A stretch of DNA of 64,000 bases, from positions 1 through 64,000 of the forward strand of contig NZ_MACF01000018.1 of assembly GCF_001884045.1 (NCBI RefSeq), given 5' to 3'. Positions 17,752 through 26,828 of the stretch are shown here, in pieces. Every line of letters begins with the position of its first letter. Position 1 is the first letter of the stretch. The translations under genes were made by a program, and so were the position numbers. The DNA is from Bacillus mobilis (GTDB lineage Bacteria > Bacillota > Bacilli > Bacillales > Bacillaceae_G). The notes beneath the pieces are model-generated. The model ran no database searches. It was not told where the DNA came from and worked only from the letters and a program-made list of their open reading frames with translations.

Positions 17752-18768
17752 ATGGCTGAGCGGTATTCACGACAACAGTTGTTCAAACCGATTGGGAGTA
17801 AAGGACAAGAAAAAATTCGAAATAAACATGTGTTAATTGTAGGAGCAGGCGCATTAGGAAGTGCGAGTGCTGAAAGTTTCGTACGTGCAGGTATTGGCAA
17901 GTTGACGCTTATTGATCGTGACTACGTTGAATGGAGTAATTTACAAAGGCAACAATTGTACTCTGAAGAAGATGCAAGAGAGAAAATACCGAAAGCAATT
18001 GCTGCTAAAAATCGGTTAGAGCGAATTAATTCGGAAGTACACATAGATGCTTTCGTAATGGATGCAAGTGCAGAAAACATGGAAGACCTATTAAAAAATG
18101 TAGATGTAATCATTGATGCAACAGATAATTTCGATATTCGATTTGTAATAAATGATTTATCACAAAAACATAATATCCCGTGGGTATACGGTTCTTGCGT
18201 TGGATCGTACGGTATGAGTTATACAATTATTCCGCAAGAGACACCATGTTTACATTGTGTGCTGAAGAATGTTCCTGTTACAGGTATGACATGTGATACC
18301 GCTGGAATTATTAGCCCGACTGTTCAAATCGTCGCAGCATATCAAGTGGCGGAAGCATTCAAAATTTTAGTAGGAGATTCCGCGGCAATTAGAAAAACAT
18401 TTTTCATGTTTGATATATGGAGTAATCAAAACCATTTTATAAAACTAGGGAAAATCAAAACAGACGATTGCCCTTCGTGCGGCTTAAATCGAACTTATCC
18501 TTATTTATCATACGAAAACCAAACGAAGGTAGCTGCTTTATGCGGAAGAAATACAGTACAAATTAGGTCAGTAGAAAATAGAAAGTACGATTTTGACGAT
18601 ATAGAAAAAGTATTAAACAAACTAGGGAAAGTAAATCGGAATCCGTATTTACTATCTTGCCAACTAGATGATTACCGCGTCGTTATTTTTCGAGACGGTC
18701 GTGTTTTCATTCATGGTACAAATGATATTTCGAAAGCAAAACAATTATATTATCGCGTATTCGGTTAA
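17752..18768 (+). CDS. moeB: ThiF/MoeB-type adenylyltransferase (MoaD-activating)
   Basis: The product is 338 residues. The E1-like ThiF/MoeB domain has a nucleotide loop (VLIVGAGALGSASAE), the catalytic Asp region (DATDNFDIR), the Arg-rich SNLQRQQLY and zinc Cys pairs (CLHC, CPSCG). About 90 C-terminal residues lack a clear rhodanese active Cys. It activates the MoaD C-terminal Gly by adenylation for molybdopterin synthase sulfuration; moaD is 1.8 kb downstream. A ThiF role in thiamin synthesis is possible, but the context is Moco. Confidence 0.9.
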   Translation: MAERYSRQQLFKPIGSKGQEKIRNKHVLIVGAGALGSASAESFVRAGIGKLTLIDRDYVEWSNLQRQQLYSEEDAREKIPKAIAAKNRLERINSEVHIDAFVMDASAENMEDLLKNVDVIIDATDNFDIRFVINDLSQKHNIPWVYGSCVGSYGMSYTIIPQETPCLHCVLKNVPVTGMTCDTAGIISPTVQIVAAYQVAEAFKILVGDSAAIRKTFFMFDIWSNQNHFIKLGKIKTDDCPSCGLNRTYPYLSYENQTKVAALCGRNTVQIRSVENRKYDFDDIEKVLNKLGKVNRNPYLLSCQLDDYRVVIFRDGRVFIHGTNDISKAKQLYYRVFG

Positions 18769-18786
18769 TAGAAAGGGTTGTCAATA

Positions 18787-20094
18787 ATGGAAAGAAGAGT
18801 GCCAATTACGGTTGAAGAAGCTATTCGAAAAGTAATGGGATTTGCTAATGAGGGACTAAAGGAGCTACTACCTATTGAATTAGCTTACGGGCGTATATTA
18901 GCAGAGGATTTAGTAGCTGACCATGATGTGCCTTCATTCAATCGTTCACCGTATGACGGGTTTGCTATTAGAGCAGAAGATACGAATGTAGCAAGTTATG
19001 AAACGCCAATTGTGTTTGAAGTAATTGGTGAAATTGGTGCGGGATCAATATTCCACGAGAAAGTAGGTCCGTTTCAAGCAGTTCGAATTATGACGGGAGC
19101 GCAAATTCCGAATGGGTGTGATGCGGTGGTTATGTTAGAGCTGACTTGTCAATATGAGAAAGCTGGCAACAATTATATGGAAGTGAAGCGATCGTTCAAA
19201 ACGGGTGACAATATTTCTTTTCAAGGTGAAGATGTTCGTAAAGGAACGGTTCTTGCAAAGAGAGGATCATACATTCATCCGGGTATTTCAGCTCTTCTTG
19301 CTACGTTCGGTTATAGTGAGGTGCCAGTGGCGAGAAAGCCTGTAATTGGATTGTTAGCGACTGGTAGTGAATTACTGGATGTAAATGATTCACTACAGCC
19401 AGGGAAAATCCGAAATAGTAATACGTATATGATATTGTCTCAAATTCGAAGAGCGGGCGGCAGAGTAAAATATTTCGGGAAGTTTAGCGATGATTTTCAT
19501 ACATGTTTCACAGCTGTAAAAGAAGCGTTAAGTCAAGTAGATATGCTCATTACAACAGGCGGTGTATCAGTAGGGGATTACGATTATTTACCAGCTATTT
19601 ACGAAAAGTTAGGTGCCTCTGTTCTTTTCAATAAAGTTGCAATGCGGCCAGGGAGTGTTACGACTGTAGCGCAATTAAATGGCAAGTTATTATTTGGCTT
19701 ATCAGGAAATCCATCTGCTTGTTACGTAGGATTTGAATTGTTTGTAAGACCTTGTATTCGGACGTATATGTTTAGTGAAAAAGCACATATGAAAAGAGAA
19801 AAAGCGTTATTAGGAGAAGATTTTCTAAAACCAAATCCATTTACAAGATTTGTGCGAGCAAAACTGACATATAAAGAAGGGCAATTAATTGCTTATCCGT
19901 CAGGGTTTGATAAATCTAGCTCGGTTTCTTCCCTAGCAGAGACAAATATATTTATTGTACTTCCAGGTGGTACTAGAGGGTATAAAAAAGATATGTTCGT
20001 AGATATTCTCTTGCTAGAAGATAATGAAGGTAGTGAATGGCCTGGGATATTTTATAAAGTGAGAGGTGTTTCTAATGGGACAAGCGCTATTTGA
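18787..20094 (+). CDS. moeA: molybdopterin molybdenumtransferase MoeA
   Basis: The product is 435 residues from ATG 18787, which follows GAAAGGG by 9 bases (a TTG at 18778 is less likely). It has the MoeA hallmarks FNRSPYDGFAIRAEDT, RIMTGAQIPNGCDAVV, LLATGSEL, the TTGGVSVGDYD motif and GLSGNPSACYVG. It inserts molybdate into adenylylated molybdopterin. The last 20 bases overlap the moaE start, so translation is coupled. Confidence 0.95.
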   Translation: MERRVPITVEEAIRKVMGFANEGLKELLPIELAYGRILAEDLVADHDVPSFNRSPYDGFAIRAEDTNVASYETPIVFEVIGEIGAGSIFHEKVGPFQAVRIMTGAQIPNGCDAVVMLELTCQYEKAGNNYMEVKRSFKTGDNISFQGEDVRKGTVLAKRGSYIHPGISALLATFGYSEVPVARKPVIGLLATGSELLDVNDSLQPGKIRNSNTYMILSQIRRAGGRVKYFGKFSDDFHTCFTAVKEALSQVDMLITTGGVSVGDYDYLPAIYEKLGASVLFNKVAMRPGSVTTVAQLNGKLLFGLSGNPSACYVGFELFVRPCIRTYMFSEKAHMKREKALLGEDFLKPNPFTRFVRAKLTYKEGQLIAYPSGFDKSSSVSSLAETNIFIVLPGGTRGYKKDMFVDILLLEDNEGSEWPGIFYKVRGVSNGTSAI

Positions 20095-20539
20095 AATTGT
20101 AGATATACCGATTTTAGTTGAAGAAGTAACGAATAAAGTCGCAAGAAGAGAAGCAGGTGCAATTACAACATTTATTGGTACGGTGAGAGAACTTACAAAA
20201 GGAAAACGAACGCTACATTTAGAGTACGAAGCATATAAACCGATGGCAGTAAAACAACTTACAAGAATTGGTGAAGAAATAAATGAAAAGTGGCCGGACG
20301 CAAAAGTAGCAATTACGCACCGTGTAGGGCGGCTAGAAATCATGGATATTGCGGTAGTCATTGCAGTTTCATCACCGCATCGTAAAGTAGCGTATGAAGC
20401 GAATGAATACGCGATTGAACGTATAAAACGAATCGTCCCAATTTGGAAAAAAGAATTTTGGGAAGATGGAACGATGTGGATTGGAGATCAACTTGAAAAT
20501 ACGGCATATCCAGAAGGAAAACCGAAGAAGGAAGAATGA
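20075..20539 (+). CDS. moaE: molybdopterin synthase catalytic subunit MoaE
   Basis: The product is 154 residues from ATG 20075, behind GAGAGGTG. It carries the MoaE motifs GAITTFIGTVR, LEYEAYKPMA, HRVGRLEIMD and the C-terminal Lys-rich IWKKEFWEDGT that carries the catalytic lysine. With MoaD it converts precursor Z to molybdopterin. It overlaps moeA by 20 bases and is followed after 4 bases by moaD. Confidence 0.95.
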   Translation: MGQALFEIVDIPILVEEVTNKVARREAGAITTFIGTVRELTKGKRTLHLEYEAYKPMAVKQLTRIGEEINEKWPDAKVAITHRVGRLEIMDIAVVIAVSSPHRKVAYEANEYAIERIKRIVPIWKKEFWEDGTMWIGDQLENTAYPEGKPKKEE

Positions 20540-20543
20540 GAAG

Positions 20544-20780
20544 ATGATTACAATTTTATTGTTCGCAAATTTGCGTGAGGAAGTCGGATCGGACCGATTC
20601 GTAATTTTAGAAAAACAAGAAATGACAGTTCTGCAATTAAAAGAATGGCTGAAAGCAAGTTATAGTTTACAATCGCTTGATAGAGTGATGGTGGCTGTGA
20701 ATGAAGAGTTTGTAACGAATGATGAGATGATAAAAGCTGGAGATATAGTCGCATTAATCACGCCTGTTAGCGGGGGATAA
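20544..20780 (+). CDS. moaD: molybdopterin synthase sulfur carrier subunit MoaD
   Basis: The product is 78 residues with a ubiquitin-like fold pattern (MITILLFANLREEVG) and the invariant C-terminal Gly-Gly (TPVSGG) that becomes the thiocarboxylate. It starts 4 bases after the moaE stop and completes the moeB-moeA-moaE-moaD run. MobA and MoaC are not in this window. Confidence 0.95.
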   Translation: MITILLFANLREEVGSDRFVILEKQEMTVLQLKEWLKASYSLQSLDRVMVAVNEEFVTNDEMIKAGDIVALITPVSGG

Positions 20781-20840
20781 AAAGCTTTTTCGCCAAGAAA
20801 ATGTTGTATATAAATTCGAATACGAGAAGGGATGAGTGCT

Positions 20841-21890
20841 ATGATTACGCAAGAACAAATAATGAACGCATTAAAACATGTAGAGGATCCGGAGTTACAC
20901 AAAAGTATTGTAGAATTAAATATGGTTAGAAATATACAAATGAATGGAACAGAGGTTAAACTTGAAGTAGTGCTAACGATTCAAGGTTGTCCATTAAAGG
21001 CAAAAATTCAACAAGATGTGGAAGAGTCTCTTCATGCAATTGGTGCATCTAAGGTAGATTTGACATTTGGTTCTATGACACAAGACGAACGAGCTGCGCT
21101 AACAGAGAAGTTGAAGAAAACTACGAGAACAGAAACTGGTATGCCGAGCATGCTTCGCCTTGATTCAGGGGTACGATTTATTACTGTAACGAGCGGTAAA
21201 GGTGGAGTTGGAAAATCAACAGTGACAATTAATCTTGCAACTGCTTTAGCTCGTATGGGCAAAAAGGTAGGGATATTAGATGCAGATATATATGGCTTTA
21301 GCATTCCGGCTATGATGGAAACGAATCAAAAACCGACGATGATTGATCAAACAGCAATTCCAGTCGTTAGTCACGGTGTTAAAATTATGTCGATGGGATT
21401 TTTTACGGAAGGAAATAACCCGGTTATGTGGCGCGGACCGATGTTAAATAAATGGATTCAAAATTTCCTTGCGAATACGCACTGGGGAGAATTAGATTAT
21501 TTACTTCTTGATTTACCACCTGGTACAGGAGATGTTGCTATTGATGTTGCAGCGATGATCCCACAGGCGCAAGAGATTATCGTTACAACACCACACAATG
21601 TAGCTTCGTTCGTAGCATCTAGAGTAGGTGTTATGGCAAAACATACGAAACACGAGATTTTAGGGATTGTAGAAAATATGGCTTATTATGAAGAACAAGA
21701 TGGATCAAAAAACTATCTCTTCGGAAAAGGTGGGGGCGAAATGCTTGCAGAACAATTGCAAACAGAAGTGATCGCGCAAATACCTTTTGCAAAACGAGAA
21801 GAAAATAACGGTTCATCTGTATATGATGAAGACTCTCTTGTAGGAGAAGTGTTTACATCGTTAGCGGAGGATATTATTTATAAAGGATAG
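20841..21890 (+). CDS. Mrp/NBP35-family P-loop ATPase (Fe-S carrier type)
   Basis: The product is 349 residues from ATG 20841, 10 bases after AGAAGG (an ATG at 20832 has no room for its site). It has an N-terminal MIP18/DUF59 domain of about 90 residues, then a deviant Walker A P-loop, SGKGGVGKST, and a DLPPGTGD motif. Mrp/ApbC proteins bind and deliver Fe-S clusters. Sitting after moaD, it may service the many clusters of FdhF and MoaA. The B. subtilis relative SalA lies beside gerD and cwlD, so this copy is probably a paralogue rather than the salA orthologue (from memory of that locus). Confidence 0.88.
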   Translation: MITQEQIMNALKHVEDPELHKSIVELNMVRNIQMNGTEVKLEVVLTIQGCPLKAKIQQDVEESLHAIGASKVDLTFGSMTQDERAALTEKLKKTTRTETGMPSMLRLDSGVRFITVTSGKGGVGKSTVTINLATALARMGKKVGILDADIYGFSIPAMMETNQKPTMIDQTAIPVVSHGVKIMSMGFFTEGNNPVMWRGPMLNKWIQNFLANTHWGELDYLLLDLPPGTGDVAIDVAAMIPQAQEIIVTTPHNVASFVASRVGVMAKHTKHEILGIVENMAYYEEQDGSKNYLFGKGGGEMLAEQLQTEVIAQIPFAKREENNGSSVYDEDSLVGEVFTSLAEDIIYKG

Positions 21891-21905
21891 AGGGGGAAGT
21901 TTAGT

Positions 21906-22130
21906 ATGGCTTGTAATATTGATCATTCTATGGAAGATGTAATGAATAAGCTTGAAAGTCAAAAGAGTTTTTTACCGGAAGTGATTTTTAAAGAGGTAAA
22001 GGGATTTTTGCAAGGGAATCATTCACAGGAAATATTAAATGATGTCTTTCATCTTCTAAAGAAGTATGACTTAGTTAGTGAAGAAGAACGAGAGATGAGA
22101 AATACTCAATTATTGCTGATTATAAAATAA
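21906..22130 (+). CDS. hypothetical protein, 74 aa
   Basis: It lies 15 bases after the Mrp gene behind GAGGGGGAAG. The product is all-helical and charged, starting MACNIDHSMEDVMNKLESQK and ending QLLLIIK, with no signal or transmembrane segment. It is probably co-transcribed with the Mrp gene. Family not recognised. Confidence 0.65.
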   Translation: MACNIDHSMEDVMNKLESQKSFLPEVIFKEVKGFLQGNHSQEILNDVFHLLKKYDLVSEEEREMRNTQLLLIIK

Positions 22131-22172
22131 ATACGCTTTGGCTTTTGTTTTTTTGCAGAAGGGATGAATGTA

Positions 22173-22571
22173 ATGAATATGAAAAAGATGATTGAAATGG
22201 TAGAAGCAACTAAAGTGACCGACGAAGAATTATCGATTTCTACTTTACATCAAAAGCTTGTGAAGTTGTATAGTCAAAAAGATAGTGTAGAATATACGGA
22301 GTTATTAAAATATATTTTATCATTATCCGTGCAACTGAAGCTGAATCTCGTATTGAAATACTTTGGTGTGCGTCCGGTTGCTGCTGCAGATGAGCGTATG
22401 CAATTTCAAGAGATATTTAAATGTTTAGCTAACAAAGATGAAAATGGCGAATGGTTTCTAAATTTCGTTTCTTTATATATAGGACTAATTGTAGTTCTTC
22501 ATTTTGATGAAAAAGAGATTGAGAGAAGTTTTTTCGATGATATGGTAGTGGGTGAAGGAAATGAAATATAA
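22173..22571 (+). CDS. hypothetical helical protein, 132 aa
   Basis: ATG 22173 is preferred over 22164 because CAGAAGGG lies 9 bases before it. The product begins MNMKKMIEMVEATKVTDEEL and is helical, with one Leu-rich stretch (LSLSVQLKLNLVLKYFGV) and a hydrophobic VSLYIGLIVVLHF near the C-terminus. It overlaps the tiny membrane ORF at 22561 by 11 bases. Family not recognised. Confidence 0.6.
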   Translation: MNMKKMIEMVEATKVTDEELSISTLHQKLVKLYSQKDSVEYTELLKYILSLSVQLKLNLVLKYFGVRPVAAADERMQFQEIFKCLANKDENGEWFLNFVSLYIGLIVVLHFDEKEIERSFFDDMVVGEGNEI

Positions 22572-22653
22572 GGTTCTGCTCATAACATCGCTCTATTTAA
22601 TTGCTGTAACTGCGGTTTTAGTTGGTTATGTAAATATAAAGATAACTAATTAG
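22561..22653 (+). CDS. 30-residue single-pass membrane peptide
   Basis: ATG 22561 has GAAGGAA immediately upstream and overlaps the end of the preceding gene, as in coupled pairs. The product is one hydrophobic helix (VLLITSLYLIAVTAVLVGYV) with a basic N-terminus and a short polar end. Small size makes chance possible, but start context and hydrophobic profile support it. Function unknown. Confidence 0.5.
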   Translation: MKYKVLLITSLYLIAVTAVLVGYVNIKITN

Positions 22654-22734
22654 CTTAGTAAAAAGCGTTCTTCAGTTGTTTCCGTCGTTTTTTCATGTTA
22701 CCATTAAGCGAATTTTTCATAGGGAGAGAAAGCG

Positions 22735-22983
22735 ATGAAATGGATTTATTTTATTATTATTAACGTTATAGTTTTTAGCCTTATGGGGCTTGATAAACGA
22801 AAAGCGAAGAAGAAACAGTGGAGAACACCAGAAAGTACGTTGTTTTTATCAGCGGCAGCTGGAGGCGCAGTTGGTGCGTGGATTGGTATGTATATGTTTC
22901 ACCATAAAACACATAAAAAGAAATTTGTTTTCGGTATACCGTTACTTGTCGTTATAACAGTATGTTTACTTTTTGCTGTATGA
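22735..22983 (+). CDS. DUF1294 family membrane protein
   Basis: The product is 82 residues. It has an N-terminal helix (IYFIIINVIVFSLMGLDKRKA), the family motif RTPESTLFLSAAAGGAVGAW, the HHKTHKKKF signature and a second C-terminal helix. The ribosome site is AGGGAGAG. Small DUF1294 membrane proteins are widespread and uncharacterised. It stands alone between the small-gene cluster and rarD. Confidence 0.85.
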   Translation: MKWIYFIIINVIVFSLMGLDKRKAKKKQWRTPESTLFLSAAAGGAVGAWIGMYMFHHKTHKKKFVFGIPLLVVITVCLLFAV

Positions 22984-23074
22984 GAAATGTCGAAAGAATT
23001 GCAGATTGATTATTGGTAAAGTGAGCATGTGGGACCGTATAATGGAGAAAAATGAGAAGAGGAGAAAAAGGAAG

Positions 23075-24016
23075 ATGGGGAGTCAATCAGCACAGCAAAA
23101 AAAGGGGATTATATATGCGGCTGGTGCTTATACGATGTGGGGAATCCTACCAATCTATTGGAAATGGGTTGAGGAAGTTCCAGCAGATGAAATATTAGCA
23201 CACCGCATCGTTTGGGCATTCGTTTTTATGTTACTTGTATTAGGTGTTACGAAGAGATTTCGTCAGTTTATTGGGGAGTTCGTGAATCTTTTTAAACGAC
23301 CTAAATTATTAATGTCATTAACAATAGCTTCGGTCTTGATTAGCGGAAACTGGTTTGTCTACATATGGGCCGTTAATCATAATCATGTCATTGAAGCCAG
23401 TCTCGGATATTATATTAATCCACTTATTAGCATTTTACTTGGTACCGTTGTATTAAAGGAAAAGTTAAACTTTTGGCAATATGTTGCAGTTGGTTTAGCT
23501 GGAGTAGGAGTTATCATTTTAACAGTACGTTTTGGATCTATTCCGTGGGTTTCTTTATCACTTGCCTTTTCATTTGGATTATATGGATTAACGAAAAAAT
23601 TGTTAAACTATGATGCGACAATTGGTCTTACGATGGAAACGATGTTAGTGACGCCGTTTGCGATCATTTATCTCGTTATGACAGGAGTACATGGTTTCGG
23701 TTCATTTGGATCTATTTCCATGTTATCGACGTTACTATTAATAGGAGCAGGAATTGTTACAGCTTTACCACTTTTTTATTTTGCAAAAGGAGCACAACTT
23801 ATTCCGCTTTATATGATAGGATTTTTACAATATATTGCACCAACAATTAGTTTAATTTTAGGTGTATTCGTATTTGGTGAGCATTTCACATCTACTCATA
23901 TGATGGCATTTTTCTGTATATGGATTGCATTATTTGTGTTTTCAATAGCAAAAACAAAGTTTTTAGTGCAGAAACAACCGAAATTTTTAAAAAATAAATC
24001 AGCAAAAGTATCATAA
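23075..24016 (+). CDS. rarD: EamA-family transporter RarD
   Basis: The product is 313 residues from ATG 23075 behind AAAAAGGAAG; the open frame begins earlier, at 22973, without a ribosome site. Ten hydrophobic helices in two EamA halves include the RarD start KKGIIYAAGAYTMWGILPIYWK and the conserved LAHRIVWAF. RarD members are predicted drug/metabolite exporters of unproven substrate. It is closed by a terminator at 24015-24045. Confidence 0.9.
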   Translation: MGSQSAQQKKGIIYAAGAYTMWGILPIYWKWVEEVPADEILAHRIVWAFVFMLLVLGVTKRFRQFIGEFVNLFKRPKLLMSLTIASVLISGNWFVYIWAVNHNHVIEASLGYYINPLISILLGTVVLKEKLNFWQYVAVGLAGVGVIILTVRFGSIPWVSLSLAFSFGLYGLTKKLLNYDATIGLTMETMLVTPFAIIYLVMTGVHGFGSFGSISMLSTLLLIGAGIVTALPLFYFAKGAQLIPLYMIGFLQYIAPTISLILGVFVFGEHFTSTHMMAFFCIWIALFVFSIAKTKFLVQKQPKFLKNKSAKVS

Positions 24017-24045
24017 TGCGTAGTATTTTCTACGCATTTTTCTTT
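24015..24045 (+). terminator. terminator after rarD
   Basis: AATGCGTA/TACGCATT with loop GTATTTTC and a following T-rich run; the stem begins inside the rarD stop codon. Confidence 0.88.
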
Positions 24046-24093
24046 ATACTGATACTATAGAAATTCCATTATAGTCAGTAGGGAGCTGAGAAC

Positions 24094-24519
24094 GTGGAAA
24101 CAATTTTACATAATGATCCGCTTATGGCCGCTGTAATTTCATGGTTTTTAGCACAATTAACGAAAGTAGTCTTTAAATTATTCAAAACGGGTGAATTTGA
24201 TTTTGCAAAGTTTTTCGCTTCAGGTGGGATGCCAAGTTCTCATGCTTCTACTGTTACAGCACTTGCGACAGGTGTTGGTGTTGTGGAAGGTGTGGAAAGT
24301 TCCATGTTTGCGATCGCTGCTATTTTTGCCATTATTGTTATGTATGATGCTTCAGGAGTAAGGCTCGCGGTAAGTAAACAAGCGAAAATATTGAATGAGT
24401 TTTTTCACGGTAAACAAACAGAATATAAGAAGTTAAATGAACTTGTTGGGCATACACCGTATGAAGTAGTAGTCGGTGCTTTAGTAGGGATAATTGTCGG
24501 AGTGGGATATTGTTTATGA
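24094..24519 (+). CDS. DUF212 / divergent PAP2 family membrane protein (YuiD-like)
   Basis: The product is 141 residues from GTG 24094. It carries the divergent acid phosphatase/vanadium haloperoxidase hallmark GGMPSSHASTVTALATGVG and the later YDASGVRLAVSKQA. Three hydrophobic helices are present. B. subtilis YuiD is the nearest relative I know. Substrate not established. Confidence 0.88.
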   Translation: METILHNDPLMAAVISWFLAQLTKVVFKLFKTGEFDFAKFFASGGMPSSHASTVTALATGVGVVEGVESSMFAIAAIFAIIVMYDASGVRLAVSKQAKILNEFFHGKQTEYKKLNELVGHTPYEVVVGALVGIIVGVGYCL

Positions 24520-24550
24520 GCAGAACATTTTATATGTTCTGCTTTTCTTT
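24519..24550 (+). terminator. terminator after the YuiD-like gene
   Basis: AGCAGAACAT (24519-24528) pairs with ATGTTCTGCT (24534-24543), followed by TTTCTTTG. Confidence 0.88.
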
Positions 24551-24618
24551 GTTTTCATACATATTCAGCTACCTTTTTGAATATCGTTATACGGATTTCG
24601 AAAGGGTGGGTGAGTAAC

Positions 24619-26472
24619 TTGTTATTATATGAAAAAGTGCATGAAGAGATAGCAAGAAGAACAACTGCACTTCAAACGATGCAACGGCGAGATGGAACGT
24701 GGCACTTTTGTTTTGAAGGAGCACCATTAACAGATTGCCATATGATCTTTTTATTAAAATTATTAGGTAGAGATAAAGAGATAGGACCGTTTGTAAAAAG
24801 ATTAGCATCACTTCAAACAAATGAAGGAACATGGAAATTGTATGAAGATGAAGTGGGTGGTAATTTATCTGCTACAATCCAATCTTATGCTGCCTTACTT
24901 GCTTCAAAAAAATATACAAAAGAAGATGCGAATATGAAGCGAGCCGAAATGTTTATAAATGAGCGTGGTGGGGTAGCGCGTGCTCATTTTATGACGAAGT
25001 TTTTATTAGCGGTTCATGGAGAATATGAATATCCTTCGCTCTTTCATTTGCCAACACCAATTATGTTTCTCCAAAGTGATTCACCTCTCAGTATATTTGA
25101 GTTAAGTAGCTCAGCGCGTATTCATTTAATTCCGATGATGGTTTGTTTAAATAAAAGATTTCGAGTAGGGAAAAAGTTACTGCCAAACTTAAATCATATT
25201 TCGGGAGGGGGCGGGCAATGGTTTCGAGAGGACCGGTCTCCGTTGTTTCAAACGTTAGTAAGTGATGTGAAACAAATTATATCGTATCCACTATCTTTAC
25301 ATCATAAAGGGAATGAGGAAATCGAACGTTTTATGAAAGAACGTATTGATGAAAATGGAACGTTATATAGTTACGCAACTGCCTCGTTTTATATGATTTA
25401 TGCTTTACTCGCGTTAGGACATTCTCTTCAATCATCAATGATTCAAAAGGCTATAACCGGGATAACATCGTATATATGGAAGATGGAAAGCGGGAATCAT
25501 TTGCAAAACTCGCCTTCAGCTGTATGGGATACGGCGTTACTCAGCTATGCGTTACAAGAGGCCCAAGTACCGAAAGATAATAAGATGATTCAACATGCAG
25601 TAACATATTTATTAAAAAAACAGCATACAAAAAAAGCTGATTGGAGCGTACATGCACCAGCGCTTGCACCAGGTGGTTGGGGTTTTTCAGATGTGAATAC
25701 GACAATCCCTGATGTTGATGATACAACAGCCGTGCTAAGAGTATTGGCAAAAAGTAGAGGGAACGAAAATGTAGATTATGCTTGGAAGAAAGGGGTCACT
25801 TGGGTTAAAGGATTACAAAATAATGATGGTGGCTGGGGAGCATTTGAAAAAGGTGTGACGAGCAATTTATTAGCAAATTTACCAATTGAAAATGCAAGCG
25901 ACATGATTACAGATCCTTCTACACCAGATATTACAGGAAGAGTGTTAGAGCTTTTCGGGACATATGCGCAAAATGAATTGCCTGAGAAACAAAAACAAAG
26001 TGCGATAAATTGGTTAATGAATGTACAAGAGAAAAATGGATCATGGTATGGAAAATGGGGGATTTGTTATATATATGGTACGTGGGCGGTGATGACCGGT
26101 TTACGGTCACTCGGCATTCCATCTAGCAATCCATCATTGAAACGAGCAGCTTTATGGCTTGAACATATACAGCATGAAGATGGTGGCTGGGGGGAATCAT
26201 GCCACAGTAGTGTGGAAAAAAGGTTCGTTACTTTACCATTCAGTACACCGTCCCAAACAGCATGGGCGTTAGATGCTCTCATTTCTTACTATGATAAGGA
26301 AACACCAGCAATTCGAAAGGGTATCTCATATTTGCTTGCGAATCGTTATGTAAATGAAAAATATCCTACTGGAACAGGTTTACCAGGTGGTTTTTATATT
26401 CGTTATCATAGCTATGCCCATATATATCCGCTACTTACTTTGGCACATTATATAAAAAAATATCGAAAATAA
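24619..26472 (+). CDS. shc: squalene-hopene cyclase family terpenoid cyclase
   Basis: The product is 617 residues from TTG 24619, placed 8 bases after AAAGGGTGGG; GTG 24610 is an alternative. It has the protonating DxDD motif as D365-VD-D368 (IPDVDDTTAV) and several QW repeats (GGWGF, NDGGWGAFE, NGSWYGKWG, EDGGWGES). It cyclises a linear triterpene such as squalene, or, as in B. subtilis SqhC, a tetraprenyl-curcumene-type C35 substrate leading to sporulene in spore membranes. Sequence alone does not settle which. It is a membrane-associated cytoplasmic enzyme. A terminator follows. Confidence 0.92.
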   Translation: MLLYEKVHEEIARRTTALQTMQRRDGTWHFCFEGAPLTDCHMIFLLKLLGRDKEIGPFVKRLASLQTNEGTWKLYEDEVGGNLSATIQSYAALLASKKYTKEDANMKRAEMFINERGGVARAHFMTKFLLAVHGEYEYPSLFHLPTPIMFLQSDSPLSIFELSSSARIHLIPMMVCLNKRFRVGKKLLPNLNHISGGGGQWFREDRSPLFQTLVSDVKQIISYPLSLHHKGNEEIERFMKERIDENGTLYSYATASFYMIYALLALGHSLQSSMIQKAITGITSYIWKMESGNHLQNSPSAVWDTALLSYALQEAQVPKDNKMIQHAVTYLLKKQHTKKADWSVHAPALAPGGWGFSDVNTTIPDVDDTTAVLRVLAKSRGNENVDYAWKKGVTWVKGLQNNDGGWGAFEKGVTSNLLANLPIENASDMITDPSTPDITGRVLELFGTYAQNELPEKQKQSAINWLMNVQEKNGSWYGKWGICYIYGTWAVMTGLRSLGIPSSNPSLKRAALWLEHIQHEDGGWGESCHSSVEKRFVTLPFSTPSQTAWALDALISYYDKETPAIRKGISYLLANRYVNEKYPTGTGLPGGFYIRYHSYAHIYPLLTLAHYIKKYRK

Positions 26473-26501
26473 ACCGAGAGGATATCTCTCGGTTTATTTT
26501 G
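26471..26501 (+). terminator. terminator after shc
   Basis: AAACCGAGAG pairs with CTCTCGGTTT, followed by ATTTTG; the first bases overlap the stop codon. Confidence 0.88.
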
Positions 26502-26545
26502 TTGGGTAGTAGGTCCCTGTTGAAAAGAATAAGGTTGTGCTTTCC

Positions 26546-26695
26546 TTATTTTTCTGTTGATTGGCGTTTTTGACGTGCATCAGCGGCATTTGCACGTGCG
26601 TTTGCTTCTAAGTCATTGTTGTCAGCGAGTTCACGAGAGAACTCAACATCAATGCCATCAGCAGCTTTGTTTTGTTTGAAATTTTTTTTGTTCAT
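26546..26695 (-). CDS. YfhD family small protein, 49 aa
   Basis: Read on the minus strand from ATG 26695 with AAGGAGA about 13 bases before. The core ADGIDVEFSRELADNNDLEA followed by NARANAADARQKRQ matches the YfhD family core. It lacks the longer N-terminal Lys/Pro-rich part of typical members. YfhD proteins are small hydrophilic Bacillus proteins, mostly linked to sporulation, of unknown biochemical role. Single gene, convergent with shc. Confidence 0.78.
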   Translation of the reverse strand: MNKKNFKQNKAADGIDVEFSRELADNNDLEANARANAADARQKRQSTEK

Positions 26696-26828
26696 TCGAC
26701 ACAATCTCCTTGTGTTTTATGCGACGTTGCAAAGTTAGTTTGACACAAATAGACTTTTTTATACAAAGAGGGATTGGAAGGCAAAAAGCCGAAATATACA
26801 GTATAAGTAATAGAAATGGGGGATAGGG

